Part shown: piece after piece, positions 1 to 10,746 of the stretch
How the letters are laid out: every line of letters begins with the position of its first letter
Numbering within the stretch: position 1 is the first letter of the stretch
Assembly (NCBI RefSeq): GCF_010015585.1
Contig: NW_022985068.1
Coordinates: forward strand, 1,939,911 to 2,003,910
DNA length: 64,000 nucleotides
Direction of reading: 5' to 3'
DNA from: Eremomyces bilateralis CBS 781.70
Taxonomy: Eukaryota > Ascomycota > Dothideomycetes > Eremomycetales > Eremomycetaceae
Translations under genes and position numbers: made by a program
Notes under the pieces: model-generated
Database searches by the model: none
Seen by the model: only the letters and a program-made list of their open reading frames with translations
Told to the model about the DNA's origin: nothing

Positions 1-1685
1 TTGCAGTTCAGATGTTCCCTTACTGCCGTTGAGCTCGGATTTAGACTCATACCGCATTTGCTCTTCTTCCAAGAGCCCGCCTTTTTGCAAGCATTTGACA
101 GCACGCTTCTCCTCAATAGCCACGTCTAGTGACTCCTCCACTGCGCGAACCACATCATCGACTTTGTTTAGAGCCATTACACCGAATCCGCTGGCTGGAC
201 TGGCTCCGACCGCCCCCGCCTCCTCCTCGTCATACATAGCATCGTCGAACATCTGCTTCAGTTGAGCTTCAGCATCCGCGAACTTGTGCGCCCTCTTCAT
301 GTCCGCCACTCTCCTCGCATGCTTCTTGCGCAACTCTTCCATTTCCCGCTCACCCTGCTCGACGAACTTATCGACGCGCTTCTGCACCGAGTCCAGTTGT
401 TCACGAGTGATCTTATTATAGGCAGGAATCGGTACAAGAGGGGCATCGTCAGCACTCAGATTGAGTTGATGGTTGTCCTTGACCCTGCTCTTATCCTTTT
501 CCAGGGTTTGAGGACCGGGAGTAGCGGTGTTTAGGCCGTCGGTTATTTGCCGTAATTGTCCGCTGAGACCAAGACCAAGGTCGAGCGGCTGGATCTTCTC
601 CGCCGCGAAAGTCGAGCTGAGGATTTCATCCATCCACACGTGATGTTGCTTGTATCGCAAAACACTGATCTCCTTGGGAGTCAAGTTGTCAAGAAGGTCG
701 CCTTGGTGCGCCACGTGTTCGTCGTATAAAGCCGGATCTTGTTCAACCATTGCATTCACCGGGGCGGTTCCGCCTGGTAATTGTGCTGGTGGTTGTTGCC
801 TTGCTCGTTTCGCCGGAGGTCCCGCCACCATCGGACCCTGTGCTTGCTGGTAGTACTGTGCAGCTGCTCTTGATGGACCTGCGGGCATCTGTTGCATCAT
901 TTGATTGGGATACATGGGACCCGGAGGTACCATGCCCGGCCCCATTGCTGGGCCATGGACGAACTTCACGTCGGGCCAGTTCGCACGATCTTTGAACATG
1001 AATTCCTTCCGGACGAGATGGCCCTGTCGCTCGACCATGCGGCGTTCCTGTAGGATCGCGTTTGTGTGTGGTTGCATGGGAAGGTTCATGACCGGAATGT
1101 GGTGCTGAGGGTCGGATTGGGAATAATGGACGATCCAAAGGGACGGGTCTGGATCCGGGCCGGTCGTAGAAGGAGACTTTCCGACAAGTCGGTAGCGTTG
1201 ACGGCTGTGAGATGCGACGTTCTCACCCGGACGATACCCAAAGCGGTGAATCAGGACTTCCATCGTCTTTGTGCCATTAGCGGATGCCCCCAGCGATGAG
1301 AATGAATGGATGCTTACATAACCTCGTAGTTCCATCGAATATGTCTGTTCTTGATCGCCCCACACGTAGCCATCGCTGGCAAAACGGCTCCCCAGGCGCA
1401 TCTGCGGTTGCCAGGCAAGGAACATAGTTCCGTCCCCTGGAGGAGCAAGAAACGTCCATGCCACCGGTCGGATATCATTGATGATTGAAGGGGCCTTCAA
1501 CAAGTATTCGAAAACTTGGTCTTGAGTGATCGTCTGGTAGATAGGGAAGCTATATGCCGAAAGCAAATGGATATGGGGTAGCTAAACGATGGTTAACTTT
1601 CTCTTTCTCGTCGCGAGAGGGTGGGAGCAGGACTGCGCGGTGAACGTACCAGGCTCGCTGGAACCCTGAAACTTGGGTCTTGCAT
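1..1685 (-). CDS. ssr4: Ssr4-like subunit of SWI/SNF and RSC chromatin remodellers (3' end outside window)
   Basis: Fungal Ssr4 (DUF1750 N-terminal domain) is a structural subunit of the SWI/SNF and RSC nucleosome remodelling complexes in the nucleus. I read exons 1685-1650, 1581-1318 and 1266-1, giving 522 codons before the window edge. The protein begins MQDPSFRVPASL, then LPHIHLLSAYSFPIYQT after the first intron (1582-1649). The family core follows, with RFASDGYVWGDQEQTYSMEL and, across the second intron, RGY joined to TMEVLIHRFGYRPGE. The second intron (1267-1317) is 51 bases, stays in frame and has no stop, so it is easily read as coding; the DUF1750 pattern argues for removing it. Downstream are a Met/Pro/Gln-rich linker, the segment LTPKEISVLRYKQHHVWM and a charged helix with KKHARRVADMKRAHKFADAE, likely coiled coil. 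The 3' end is missing. Family assignment is from remembered sequence pattern. Confidence 0.85.
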
Positions 1686-2277
1686 TGTGACGGGTTCTGA
1701 AGAACAGTTTTGGGTATGATTTCCAATTCAGCGTCCTGCTGTCGAGGGTTGCGACAAAGTTGCGATGGGAGAGTCGCGTCCAAATGTCCCAGTTGAGGAA
1801 CTCAGAGCAGCGCGAAGCCGCGAACTAGATCGCCGAAGCACGTGACCACGCTCTAGTTGGCCTTGATGCCTTATCAGGCTCATTTAGATCGCTCCATGTC
1901 CCTCCATGTCACATCAAACTCCGGAATAGAGTCCACAGCACTGCTAACCTGATGATTGGCGGCTTGTACTGGCTTTGGTTACATTGGAACTACTGTGTAC
2001 GGCAGACGGGTAGCAATACAAGTTTTTAGTTTCACGCTTCAAACCTAACAGGTACTCACACCACGCGCCTATTATCCCCTCATATATTAGGCGTGTGGCT
2101 AGAGTAATTGGACGTGGAACATAACGCAAGCGGTCTAATTTCTGATTATGTGGTTGGAGCATACAATCCAATTCCAGCCCATGCATGTCTGTCCATACCG
2201 GTCTCCCGACTCCTTTGCAATTTTAGATCCTGATATTTCATGGTTCCTTACAGGACGCTTCTCGTCGTTCCGTTCAG
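1686..2277. other. Intergenic, upstream of ssr4 and downstream of the dehydrogenase gene
   Basis: Both flanking genes read leftward, so this 592-base gap should hold the ssr4 promoter and the 3' untranslated region of the 6-phosphogluconate dehydrogenase gene. I saw no reading frame with coding character and no strong repeat, only a short direct duplication of ctccatgtc near 1895. Confidence 0.6.
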
Positions 2278-3961
2278 TCATGCGGTATACGTCGAAGCCG
2301 ACACGTTTCCACCACGTCCGGTCCAGTTCACGTGGATATCCGTGTCCACCGGGTACTTTTCGTTGGCGGATTCGGGCTTGATTCGGAAGGTATGGGCGCC
2401 GAAGTAGTCACGCTGCGCCTGGAGCAAGTTGGCGGGCAGATCCTTCGTGCGGTAACCGTCGTAGAAGGAAAGCGCCGTGGAGAATGCGGGAGTGGGAATG
2501 CCCCAGAGGACGGCCTTGGCGACCACGTTGCGCCAGCCGGGCTGTGCCGTGTGGATGGCCTTGTTGAAGAAGTCGTTGAAGAGCAGGTTCTCAAGGTCAG
2601 GCTCGGCACGGTAGGCGGCGGTGATGTCCTTGAGGAAGACGGAGCGGATAATGCAGCCACCACGCCACATGAGGGCGATCTCGGGCTTGTTGAGCTTCCA
2701 CTTGTATTCTTTGGCAGCCTAGGGATCGTCAGCAGGAATCTTCCGAACGGGATGGCGATCAACTCGCATTCTGGATGAGCATGAAGCCCTGGGCATATGA
2801 AATGATCTTCGACGCATAGAGGGCTTGTTCCAGATCATCGATGAACTGTTCCCGGTCCCCGGAGAACTCAGGCGTAGGGCCGCCCAGGACCTTTGCGGCA
2901 CGACCACGCTCAGACTTGAGAGAACTCAAGCAACGAGCAAACACGGCCTCGCCAATGAGGGTGACAGGCATGCCCAGGTCCAAGGCGTTGATGGCGGTCC
3001 ATTTCCCGGTACCCTTCTGTCCGGCGGAGTCGAGGATCTTTTCGACCAAGGAGCTGCCATCGTCGTCGTTGAAGTACATGATATCTCGAGTGATCTCAAT
3101 GAGGAAAGAGTCCAGGACGCCCTTGTTCCACTTTGCGAAGACATCGCCAATTTCCTTGCTTGACATGCCCAAGCCGCGCTTCATGATATCGTAAGCCTGT
3201 GGGGGTTAGTCGGTTGCTAAAGCTGGTTCCTCGAACTCAATTGACAGAATCGGTTCATACCTCGGTGATCAGTTGCATGTCGCCGTACTCGATGCCGTTG
3301 TGGACCATCTTGACATAGTGACCAGCTCCTTCGTCGCCAACCCATTGGCAGCACGGCTCACCATCGGCTTTCGCTGAAATGTTCTGCAGGACATCCTTGA
3401 TGTACGGCCATGCCTCCTCGTTACCGCCAGGCATGATACTGGGCCCATATCGCGCACCCTCTTCGCCACCCGAGACACCGGTTCCGACGAATCGGATGCC
3501 CTTGCTATTGAGGTATTGCGTTCGGCGGGTGGTATCAGGGTAGTGGGAGTTGCCGCCATCGATAATAATATCACCAGGCTCCGCTCCTCCTTCGTTCAGG
3601 AGCAACTCGATGAAGTCGTCGACGGGCTTGCCGGCCATGACCAACAACATCATGCGCCGGGGTGTCTTGAGTTTCTGGACAAACTCCTTGATGGAGTGAG
3701 CACCAACGATGCTCTTGCCTTTGGCCTCGTTCTCCAAGAAGCGGTCGACCTTGGCGACGGTACGATTGAAAGCCACAACGGTGAATCCATGATCCGCAGC
3801 ATTGAGGATCAGGTTCTGGCCCATGACCTAGTGGAGCGTGGTATGTGGTCAGCAAAATTGGATCATCGCGGACATGATAGGACGGAATGGGGAGCGTGAC
3901 AAGAGAATTGAAGGCATACCGCGAGGCCAATGAGGCCGAAATCTCCTACGGCTTCAGTCAT
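2278..3961 (-). CDS. gndA: 6-phosphogluconate dehydrogenase, decarboxylating
   Basis: This cytosolic enzyme converts 6-phosphogluconate and NADP to ribulose-5-phosphate, CO2 and NADPH in the oxidative pentose phosphate pathway. Exons are 3961-3920, 3827-3261, 3196-2768 and 2718-2278, giving 492 residues, the usual length. The first 14-codon exon MTEAVGDFGLIGLA joins VMGQNL to build the dinucleotide-binding GLIGLAVMGQN motif. The active-site block GAGHYVKMVHNGIEYGD is present, with the catalytic lysine near residue 187. The C-terminal block MWRGGCIIRS and the flexible tail HVNWTGRGGN are intact. The last intron (2719-2767) has no usable GT donor. Phase and the conserved join LIQNAAKEYKWKLNKP both require a GC donor (GCGAGT) with a normal TAG acceptor, so this is a probable GC-AG intron. 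The gene is complete and looks functional. Confidence 0.97.
2719..2767 (-). other. Probable GC-AG intron in the 6-phosphogluconate dehydrogenase gene
   Basis: The upstream exon ends in codon AAT and is followed by GCGAGT; the downstream exon starts after CCCTAG. Only this pair keeps the frame and gives the conserved residues QNAAKEYKW. The nearest GT lies one base off and would shift the frame. Confidence 0.75.
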
Positions 3962-4012
3962 GACGTTGGATGTCAATATGCTCGGCGGGGTATTGGAGAA
4001 TTGAGGGGCAGT

Positions 4013-4040
4013 GATCAGAGATCAGAGATCAGAGATCAGA
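4013..4040. repeat. 7-base tandem repeat, four units of gatcaga
   Basis: Four perfect copies of gatcaga lie head to tail about 50 bases upstream of the gndA start codon, so probably in the 5' leader or core promoter. Being a perfect short repeat, it is likely to vary in copy number between strains. Confidence 0.85.
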
Positions 4041-5216
4041 GGTTACGGGGTGGATATGGACTCCTGGTATAGAATATTATAATAGGATCGATCTCACAAG
4101 CTGTGTTAAGAGCACCGAAGACGATTAGAATGGGATGAAGAAGAAAGAAAATGATCTGGGAGCGATGCAGTAATGTTTGTAACCAAGTGGGTTTCGGAAG
4201 CTTCGGGGGGTGGGGGGAAGAGCCGTCCCCCAAGCCACCAGCCCGTACCAGATCATCCAGATGTGCGATGGTGTCTCAACTCCATGGAAATGCACACACT
4301 ATGGGAACCCGCCGAATTCCCACCGGATAGGCGCATTGTGGATGTGACTACCAACGAGCATTTTCTGTATCTATCAGCGTGACTTGCATATGAGGCGAAG
4401 GGATTTTGATCAACATGACATGGGCCCATGGTCAAGCTTGAGAATTGGAAGGGAGGGTTGCCCTGGGTCCTGAGTGAAGGTGTGTATCATAGGTAAATTC
4501 ATAATCCTATAATAATCCGACGAAACCAGGCGAATCATACTAGCCCAAATTCCGCGGAAGAAGCATCGCGCATGGTGACATCTCCTACAATTTCCTTTCG
4601 GGGGTTTAGAAGTTGTCCAATCGCTCCAATGGCAGGCTTCCTACATCGGACGACGGCGTGGTGCAGTAGACTCAGGGATAAGTCGGCACAGGTAAGATCT
4701 GGTAAGTACTGTAGCTTAGATCGATCGTGGGAGTTCGTTGACTGCCTGCCGAAGGACTGGAACTGAAATTGAATTTTGGCTAAAAGGAAGAATGGGAAAG
4801 AAATGCCCGCGATAACTTGCGTCCCAAAAAGGAAGCAGAGGTTCCTAGCGATTCAACCGAATGTCCCGACTGCACTGTGGATTTCTCGTCTCGACTCCAT
4901 AGCAGATCATAATGGACTCTTTCTATATTCGACTTTTGTTCATAAATATCATTTACATAATATCCGGTTTTATAATTCCGTGCAGGAACTGACGTGAATA
5001 TCGCTGGAGTTGAACGACTGAATAGTATTACGTTGACGGGTGTGTGGTGTGCAGGAAAAGGCATCAAGGCGACAAGGCGGCAATATATCTTGACACAACA
5101 AACAAGCATCCCCGGTAGGGCACGCCGTCCTCATAAAGTCTTCATGAAATCTAACCCGATTTATCTCTAGCGCTCATAAATGCTCTCATAAATACTAGCC
5201 CAATTAGGTATAGCAT

Positions 5217-5252
5217 TACCAAATGTGGGTGCCTTAGGCACTCACATCGGTA
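5217..5252. repeat. Near-perfect inverted repeat (hairpin)
   Basis: The arms taccaaatgtgggtgcc and aggcactcacatcggta are reverse complements apart from one gap and one or two mismatches, with only about two bases between them. It lies in AT-rich DNA with no gene within 1 kb. Confidence 0.7.
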
Positions 5253-6263
5253 TTTGTGGATTCTACCCATTCGTAAAGCTCTCTCCAACTGTATATAGTC
5301 TTGTAATCAACATTTTCATCGCTTAAATAACCAAACCATAGCAGGAATGGACGTGTATATACATAGCTTCAATCCTCAATTCTTCATAAAGAAGGCAGGT
5401 TACATGACTCATCATGATGAATCAGCAATGCACGAGCCCATTACTGCCACCTTTTATGAGATTCCTCCGTAATTCATCATTTAATCCAGATGAGCTCATT
5501 TGGACTGCCCTAATCCCCGGATCCCCCTTGTCGTCGGCACTTACTCAGCAGCTCATCAGCACCACTAAGAAATGCCCAGCCATCCGTAAGTTCTGCCGAT
5601 GCATCTAAATTCCGAGTAGTACTCTATCTGTCCCAATTCTAATTCCCAATGAACTACAGTCATCTTACAATTTACTACCTGGCGTCCTGTATTCCGCAGC
5701 AAGGAGTCCATTCACTCCTCACTGTTGGGATGCCTTGATGTGACCAATGAGAATCCAGGTCCAGAAGTCTTGGCACTTGCCGGGGTGTCGGGCTTGCTAC
5801 ATAATCTGATATATCGACTGCGGACTGACAGGACTGACACGCTTGACTCTCGAAGCTCTCGCATGGACGCCACATCTTGTACTTGCCCTGGAATTACCGC
5901 CGACCCGCAGCATCATCCAGGACACGACTAGGCGATCAGTTGGGCGTTTTGTGCATGATACCGCCGTTTTGAAATGAAGAATCAAGTGTTAAAGTGTACC
6001 TGTCCTCCGCACTTGGCGAAATATTAAGAGCAAGGCTGTATGACTTATGAGCACGCATTGAAGATATATGGTTACGAGACCGATCGTATTTGTCTAACTA
6101 ATGGCGACATCAAGTCGAAATGCGGTCTAGCCAAGAAAAGAGAGCCCGTTCAAGGATTGTCCAACTGTCTCAGCCGTCCCAGGGCTTTCAAAGCATCTTC
6201 ATGTTGAAGAAGATCAGCCGTTTGCTTCCATCAAACAACTGGATTTGAAATGATACGCAGTGG

Positions 6264-6755
6264 CTAATTCGTAGCACTACCTGCGGCAGCAAACCGATTA
6301 ACCAAGAATTGCGCTCCCTCCTGAATGGATCCATCTGAAGTATACGCAAAATGGCCAGCGGTAACCACGAGGTTCCCATCACAAATACCATCATCCTCCC
6401 TACAGAAGACCTCCAAGTTCTCGGAGGGAAAGCCCGGAAGTTGACCGTCCTTCTGCTCGTTTTTGGTATACCCATAGAACACACCGCCGACAACCAGTTT
6501 CAAAATTGCGGCGTCTAGCTTTGGCACTGCGTTAAGCATAACAGCTGAACCCTGGGAGTAGCCGCCGAATACGATCTTCGAGTCGGGGCAGTTCTTGGCG
6601 GCTAGTTTAAACATGTCGATGCCTTCTTGGATCGCATCCGCATCTGTGCCGGCGGGGAGGGTATTCGAAGCGAGCTCAGCGCGATAGCCTCCTCCGACAC
6701 CCTGGCAGGCAACGTTTAGAGCCCCTTTCAGCGCTCCACAGAGGGGTCCTGTAGC
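6264..6755 (-). pseudogene. Cutinase, catalytic part kept, 5' part lost (probable pseudogene)
   Basis: Cutinases are secreted serine esterases that hydrolyse plant cutin. The open frame of 163 codons begins in the middle of the fold at GPLCGALKGALNVACQGVGG and runs to a normal C terminus. The nucleophile motif GYSQGSAV, the CREDDGICDG segment with the catalytic aspartate and the GHFAY segment with the catalytic histidine are all present, as is FYGYTKN. Missing are the signal peptide and the usual upstream FARGTxExGNxG block. The same frame is closed by a TGA at 6758-6756, and I could not find the missing exon in the next 250 bases on this strand, where several stops occur. An internal ATG at 6614 could give only a shorter, non-secreted piece. 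It could still be a live gene if a distant first exon splices to the AG just before GACCCC. Confidence 0.75.
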
Positions 6756-9073
6756 TCATCCCATACCTACAATCATCGTGCCCTATTTGTCCTATTTCCT
6801 ATTCGCGGTTGCCGAGGCTGCCGAGGTCATGCCCTGGTACGTTTGTGCCAGAAGTATCTTGAAAATTTTCACTTTCAACTATTTTCGCCAGTAAAGAACT
6901 GAGGAGAGTTGCAGGATTTCTTGCCTACATAAAGTCCTAAGATCTGTCTGCGCGGGATCACTAAACAGGGGCCAATGGGGGCTATGAGACCCCGCATCGT
7001 GGCGCCCCAACCCGCCAATCCAACAGGCGCCAAGATACACTGAAACGGGATGCTGGGTCGGGATTCGAGGCCGAGACTACCCTACATAGTAATTACCCCA
7101 CTGGTTCTATAAACTCCTCAGTCCTCACGTCTGATTCTATGAATATCGATTCTGCTCCATGCTACAGTGCAGCTACGCTACATAGCAATCCTCGGGCCGC
7201 CACCAACATTGCTCCTAGCGTATCAGGAAACGTCGTGTGGATCGAAATGGGTGTGAGATAGATTACTACTGTGCATTATTTATGTACCGAGCAGTAACGT
7301 TTGTGCCTATTGGCGGACATGCCCCCTCTTCTATGGTATGGTTCTTCTGGATCGCCGAGATCGAGTCAGGCGACGCAGTGTCGAAAAGGGTCGAACATAT
7401 CGTGGACGTGTGCTCGAATCCAGAGCCTCAGAGCTATCCGAGGAAAGCTGCGCATAAAAGACGTACTTTATCCAGAGGCGCAAATTGTTTCGGACAAGAC
7501 TCGAACAAGTCATCTGCCTCGCCGATCACCCTGGGAACAACCGAAGCGAACACCCGAGGAGAACGTAGTTTTGGTCGCCTTTGACGACTCCCTGTAGTTC
7601 GAGACGAACGGTGATATGACCTCTTAAATCCAGATCTGTAATCAAAGGGCACTGGTTCAATGCTAGACGTTGCTAAGTTAGGGACTTCACGACCACAACA
7701 GCAACACCCTGAACATGTAAGATATCTCCTGGGGTCAGGAATTGGGAAAATGCGGGAAGTTGTTCACTCGCAAAGATGCCCATTTGGGCCGCATTGCTGC
7801 CGAGGTACTCCATCGATGACTTGCTAGTCGTAGCCCAAGGGGGGACCCAAGATGGCAGAAACTGTGTCTGGTCACGAACCTTTGACCATATCGTAACATC
7901 TAGGCTCTTTGATACCTCGATAGCGATCCAAGCCCTATCTGTTCATATTTCTGCTGTAGATTCGGAGTAGTCCACTGCTAGCAATGAGCGCACTGCGGGG
8001 TGAAAAACATCCGTGATTCCAAGTTATAGATTTTGTCATTCATATGAAGACATGTATCTCCCTTCAAGAGCCGTCATAGTTGCTGAGGATGAACAAAAGA
8101 ATGATGGAATGAAGAAAAAGGTAGTAAGAGCTGAATTTAAGAATGAAATGCAGATTATTGATTGACTTGAATGACTGTAGCTCGACTGGCTTGGACATAT
8201 TGTGAATTCATCCAGGTTTCTTTGGCTCGTATGTAAGACAACGTTCAACACCAAAACAATGTTCACGATGTTCACCCGAGTAACCCCGTCCTAAATCATT
8301 GTGATGTGGTATGTTCTCAGAATGCATTCGTAGCCAGTCCGAACCCGTCCACTCCACGCTCTTGTGACCATTGCGCAATGCCTAGACATCGACCAACACA
8401 TCTTGCCCCCACCCACGGGCGAAGGGAGTGTGCCCCGATGGTGCAAATGGCAGAAGTCCCAACCGATGTTCTATCTAGTGGACTCTACTGAACGTCCTAG
8501 GAGCTATTGATGGAAGAAGTCATTGATGGGAGAGGTGTATCATGGTATGGGAGAGGTGAGTAATTAGTAAGAAGCAGGGTAGACGATTGGCGTGTGGCGC
8601 TGGTATTACGGAGCAAAAGGATCTAACGCTATTCCGTATATAATAAGAGCGTACATTGTAAGAGCACGTGCAAGGACTTGGCACTACGACAGGGAGGTTT
8701 AGAGGCAATTTCAGCAGCATTCAAAGTTACTCCGTAGGTACTCTGTAGATCAACAGAGATCGATATTTAGAGATAGTCTTGAACTCGAAATATTAACAGA
8801 AGTTGTCCCATCCTCCCCAAGTCCATTCGATTTCAACTTTGGACAATCTTTGGAGCCACTGGAATCCCCACGACGCGTGCCCATCGTGTTCTTCTACTCG
8901 ATTTGCCACCCTATCTACAACTACTTACATAGGTAGTTAGTCATTTCATACCGCAACCACCTCCCCGACTCCAACAATCCCATCGCTCGAGGACTCATCT
9001 ATTATAGCGGACCTGTAAGTCCCTCACAAACCGCGACACGCTCGCCACTTTCAAGGACTGCTCAATCCTCAAC
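6756..9073. other. Intergenic, no gene seen; promoter of the RBM42-like gene at its right end
   Basis: About 2.3 kb with only short frames lacking family resemblance. Part of 6756-6960 is probably decayed cutinase 5' sequence. The 8820-9073 end is rich in C and T on the plus strand, as expected of the promoter and leader of the gene starting at 9074. A copy of tactccgta lies at 8728-8736. Confidence 0.5.
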
Positions 9074-10189
9074 ATGGCCCTTCCACCTCCACCAGGCGTC
9101 TCCCGACCACCGACCTCGACTACTCCACAACCGCACCCGTCTCTCCCAGCGCGACCGCCTCCGCCATCCGACCCTCTCCCCCCTCTTCGAAGTGGTGGGG
9201 CGCTGGCTGCTGGTCAGAATAAAAGCCGCAACACCAACTTCAGCACATTCACTGGCTTCAAACCACGGTCGGTCGCCAGCGCTTCGTCCGCGTCCCAGCA
9301 GCAATGGCCATCGTACACCGCGACGGCCAGTCCAGCTCCGACAACGGGGTATGCTGCGCCGCCAGTCACCCAGACCACATCCTATCAATCACCAGCGTAT
9401 GCGCAGCAGTCGTCCTACTATCCCCAACAGGCCGTGAACTACGGAGGCTCGGCAGCACCGTATACCGCTGCATACCCCCCACCAGCGCAAGCCGGCACTT
9501 TCACGCAAGCACCACTCAGCCATTCCGCGGCACCAGCCTACGAGACGGACTATGATGCGCAGGTCGCCCAATGGCAAAGCGCATACGCGCCCCGCGATGA
9601 CGGCAAGAAGCTCGGCAACGCCAACAACATCCCGCTGGGTGCCCGTGGTGGGACCGACGCCGGCGCCAGCGCGACCCCCATCGGCGTGGCGGTGCCGGCC
9701 GACCCGAACCAGAAGACGGTCGTGCGCAGCGGAGGCGGGAAGACCTGGGAGGATACCTCGTTGCTAGAGTGGGATCCGTCGCATTTCCGGCTGTTTGTCG
9801 GGAACCTCGCGGGGGAGGTGACGGACGATTCGCTGCTGAAGGCATTCGTGCGCTATCCGTCCCTGCAAAAGGGCCGGGTGGTGCGGGATAAGAAATCGAC
9901 CAAGAGCAAGGGGTACGGCTTCGTGAGCTTCAGCGATGCGGACGATTACTTTAAGGCGGCCAAGGAAATGCAGGGGAAGTATATCGGGAGTCACCCGATT
10001 CAGATCCAGCGGTGCAAGACGGATATCAAGCCCATGGCGATGGGCCAAAGGGGACGAGGCGGGCGCCACTCGGGTAGAGCAGGGGGGCGAGATCGAGATC
10101 AGAATAAGGTTGCGGGACATGCGCAAACGGGGGCAGGGGTGCAGAAGAAGCCAGCGAAGACCAAGGGCGGCTTGAAGATTTTGGGATGA
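9074..10189 (+). CDS. RBM42-type RNA-binding protein with one RRM
   Basis: Single-exon gene of 371 residues. The N-terminal two thirds is low complexity, rich in Pro, Ser, Ala, Gln and Tyr, and likely disordered. One RNA recognition motif lies at about residues 238-315, with RNP2 RLFVGNL and RNP1 KSKGYGFVSF, preceded by the characteristic LLEWDPSHF. The tail is Arg/Gly-rich then Lys-rich and ends KTKGGLKILG. The RRM with its WDPxxFRLFVGNL entry matches the RBM42 family, nuclear proteins associated with the spliceosome and mRNA processing; the precise job in this fungus is inferred. The start is the first ATG after a long CT-rich leader (context caacATGG). It ends tail to tail with the MFS transporter. 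Confidence 0.9.
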   Translation: MALPPPPGVSRPPTSTTPQPHPSLPARPPPPSDPLPPLRSGGALAAGQNKSRNTNFSTFTGFKPRSVASASSASQQQWPSYTATASPAPTTGYAAPPVTQTTSYQSPAYAQQSSYYPQQAVNYGGSAAPYTAAYPPPAQAGTFTQAPLSHSAAPAYETDYDAQVAQWQSAYAPRDDGKKLGNANNIPLGARGGTDAGASATPIGVAVPADPNQKTVVRSGGGKTWEDTSLLEWDPSHFRLFVGNLAGEVTDDSLLKAFVRYPSLQKGRVVRDKKSTKSKGYGFVSFSDADDYFKAAKEMQGKYIGSHPIQIQRCKTDIKPMAMGQRGRGGRHSGRAGGRDRDQNKVAGHAQTGAGVQKKPAKTKGGLKILG

Positions 10190-10746
10190 AGGTTGCAGCG
10201 AATCCGAGCATGTTGTCAAATCTCAAAATCCACTTCAAACGGCTACCGTGGCCCGGAAGATGCGTTGCCCATTTCGTCCGGAATGTAGATCACGCGAATG
10301 GGGACAAGCCGCGCTCAGGCGTTGCTGATAGACTGGCAGTAGATGATCAGAGTCAGGTCGGGGGTCCAAACAGAAGAGGGCGAGGATCCTGTGGTGCTGA
10401 CTACAATAAACACTAGTACACGGATCCTTGGACAAGGGGCGACCTACATGATGGCGGTTTGTGTGGATGAAGGTCACTGTAGCAAGAATTTGAGATCAGA
10501 TGAGTTAAACTCTTAGCTTCTATACTCGTAGCTTCTGATATACAAGAACAGAGATTTCTGTTTTCTTCACATATTATCAACTTCCGAACACCATCTATAT
10601 GCAATATTCCAACACATGTACGTCGACCGTCTTGGGTCATGTCTATTAGAGCGAGCCAGATTTTGGTCTCGAGAATAAATTCACAGAGATGAGGTTTAAC
10701 CCCCTTCCAATCTCATAGTCGATTGAGTAGGTGAAGGGCGGTTTGC
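10190..10746. other. Intergenic between converging genes (3' untranslated regions)
   Basis: The genes on either side converge here, so the stretch should hold two 3' untranslated regions and terminators. No coding frame or repeat was seen. Confidence 0.55.

Larger units (their letters stand above)
3962..6263. other. Intergenic, promoter side of gndA and downstream of the cutinase remnant
   Basis: The part near 3962-4600 should carry the gndA promoter and 5' leader, including a 7-base tandem repeat noted separately. The rest is AT-rich with only short, unconvincing frames on both strands. A near-perfect hairpin at 5217-5252 is listed separately. I found no gene here. Confidence 0.5.

Noticed and set aside
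743-1138. 131-codon minus-strand frame
   Set aside because: It lies inside the ssr4 coding exon in another frame; the ssr4 frame matches a known family over its whole length.
2328-2778. Frames of about 145 codons on both strands over the dehydrogenase 3' end
   Set aside because: Shadows of the gndA exon, which has clear family residues in its own frame.
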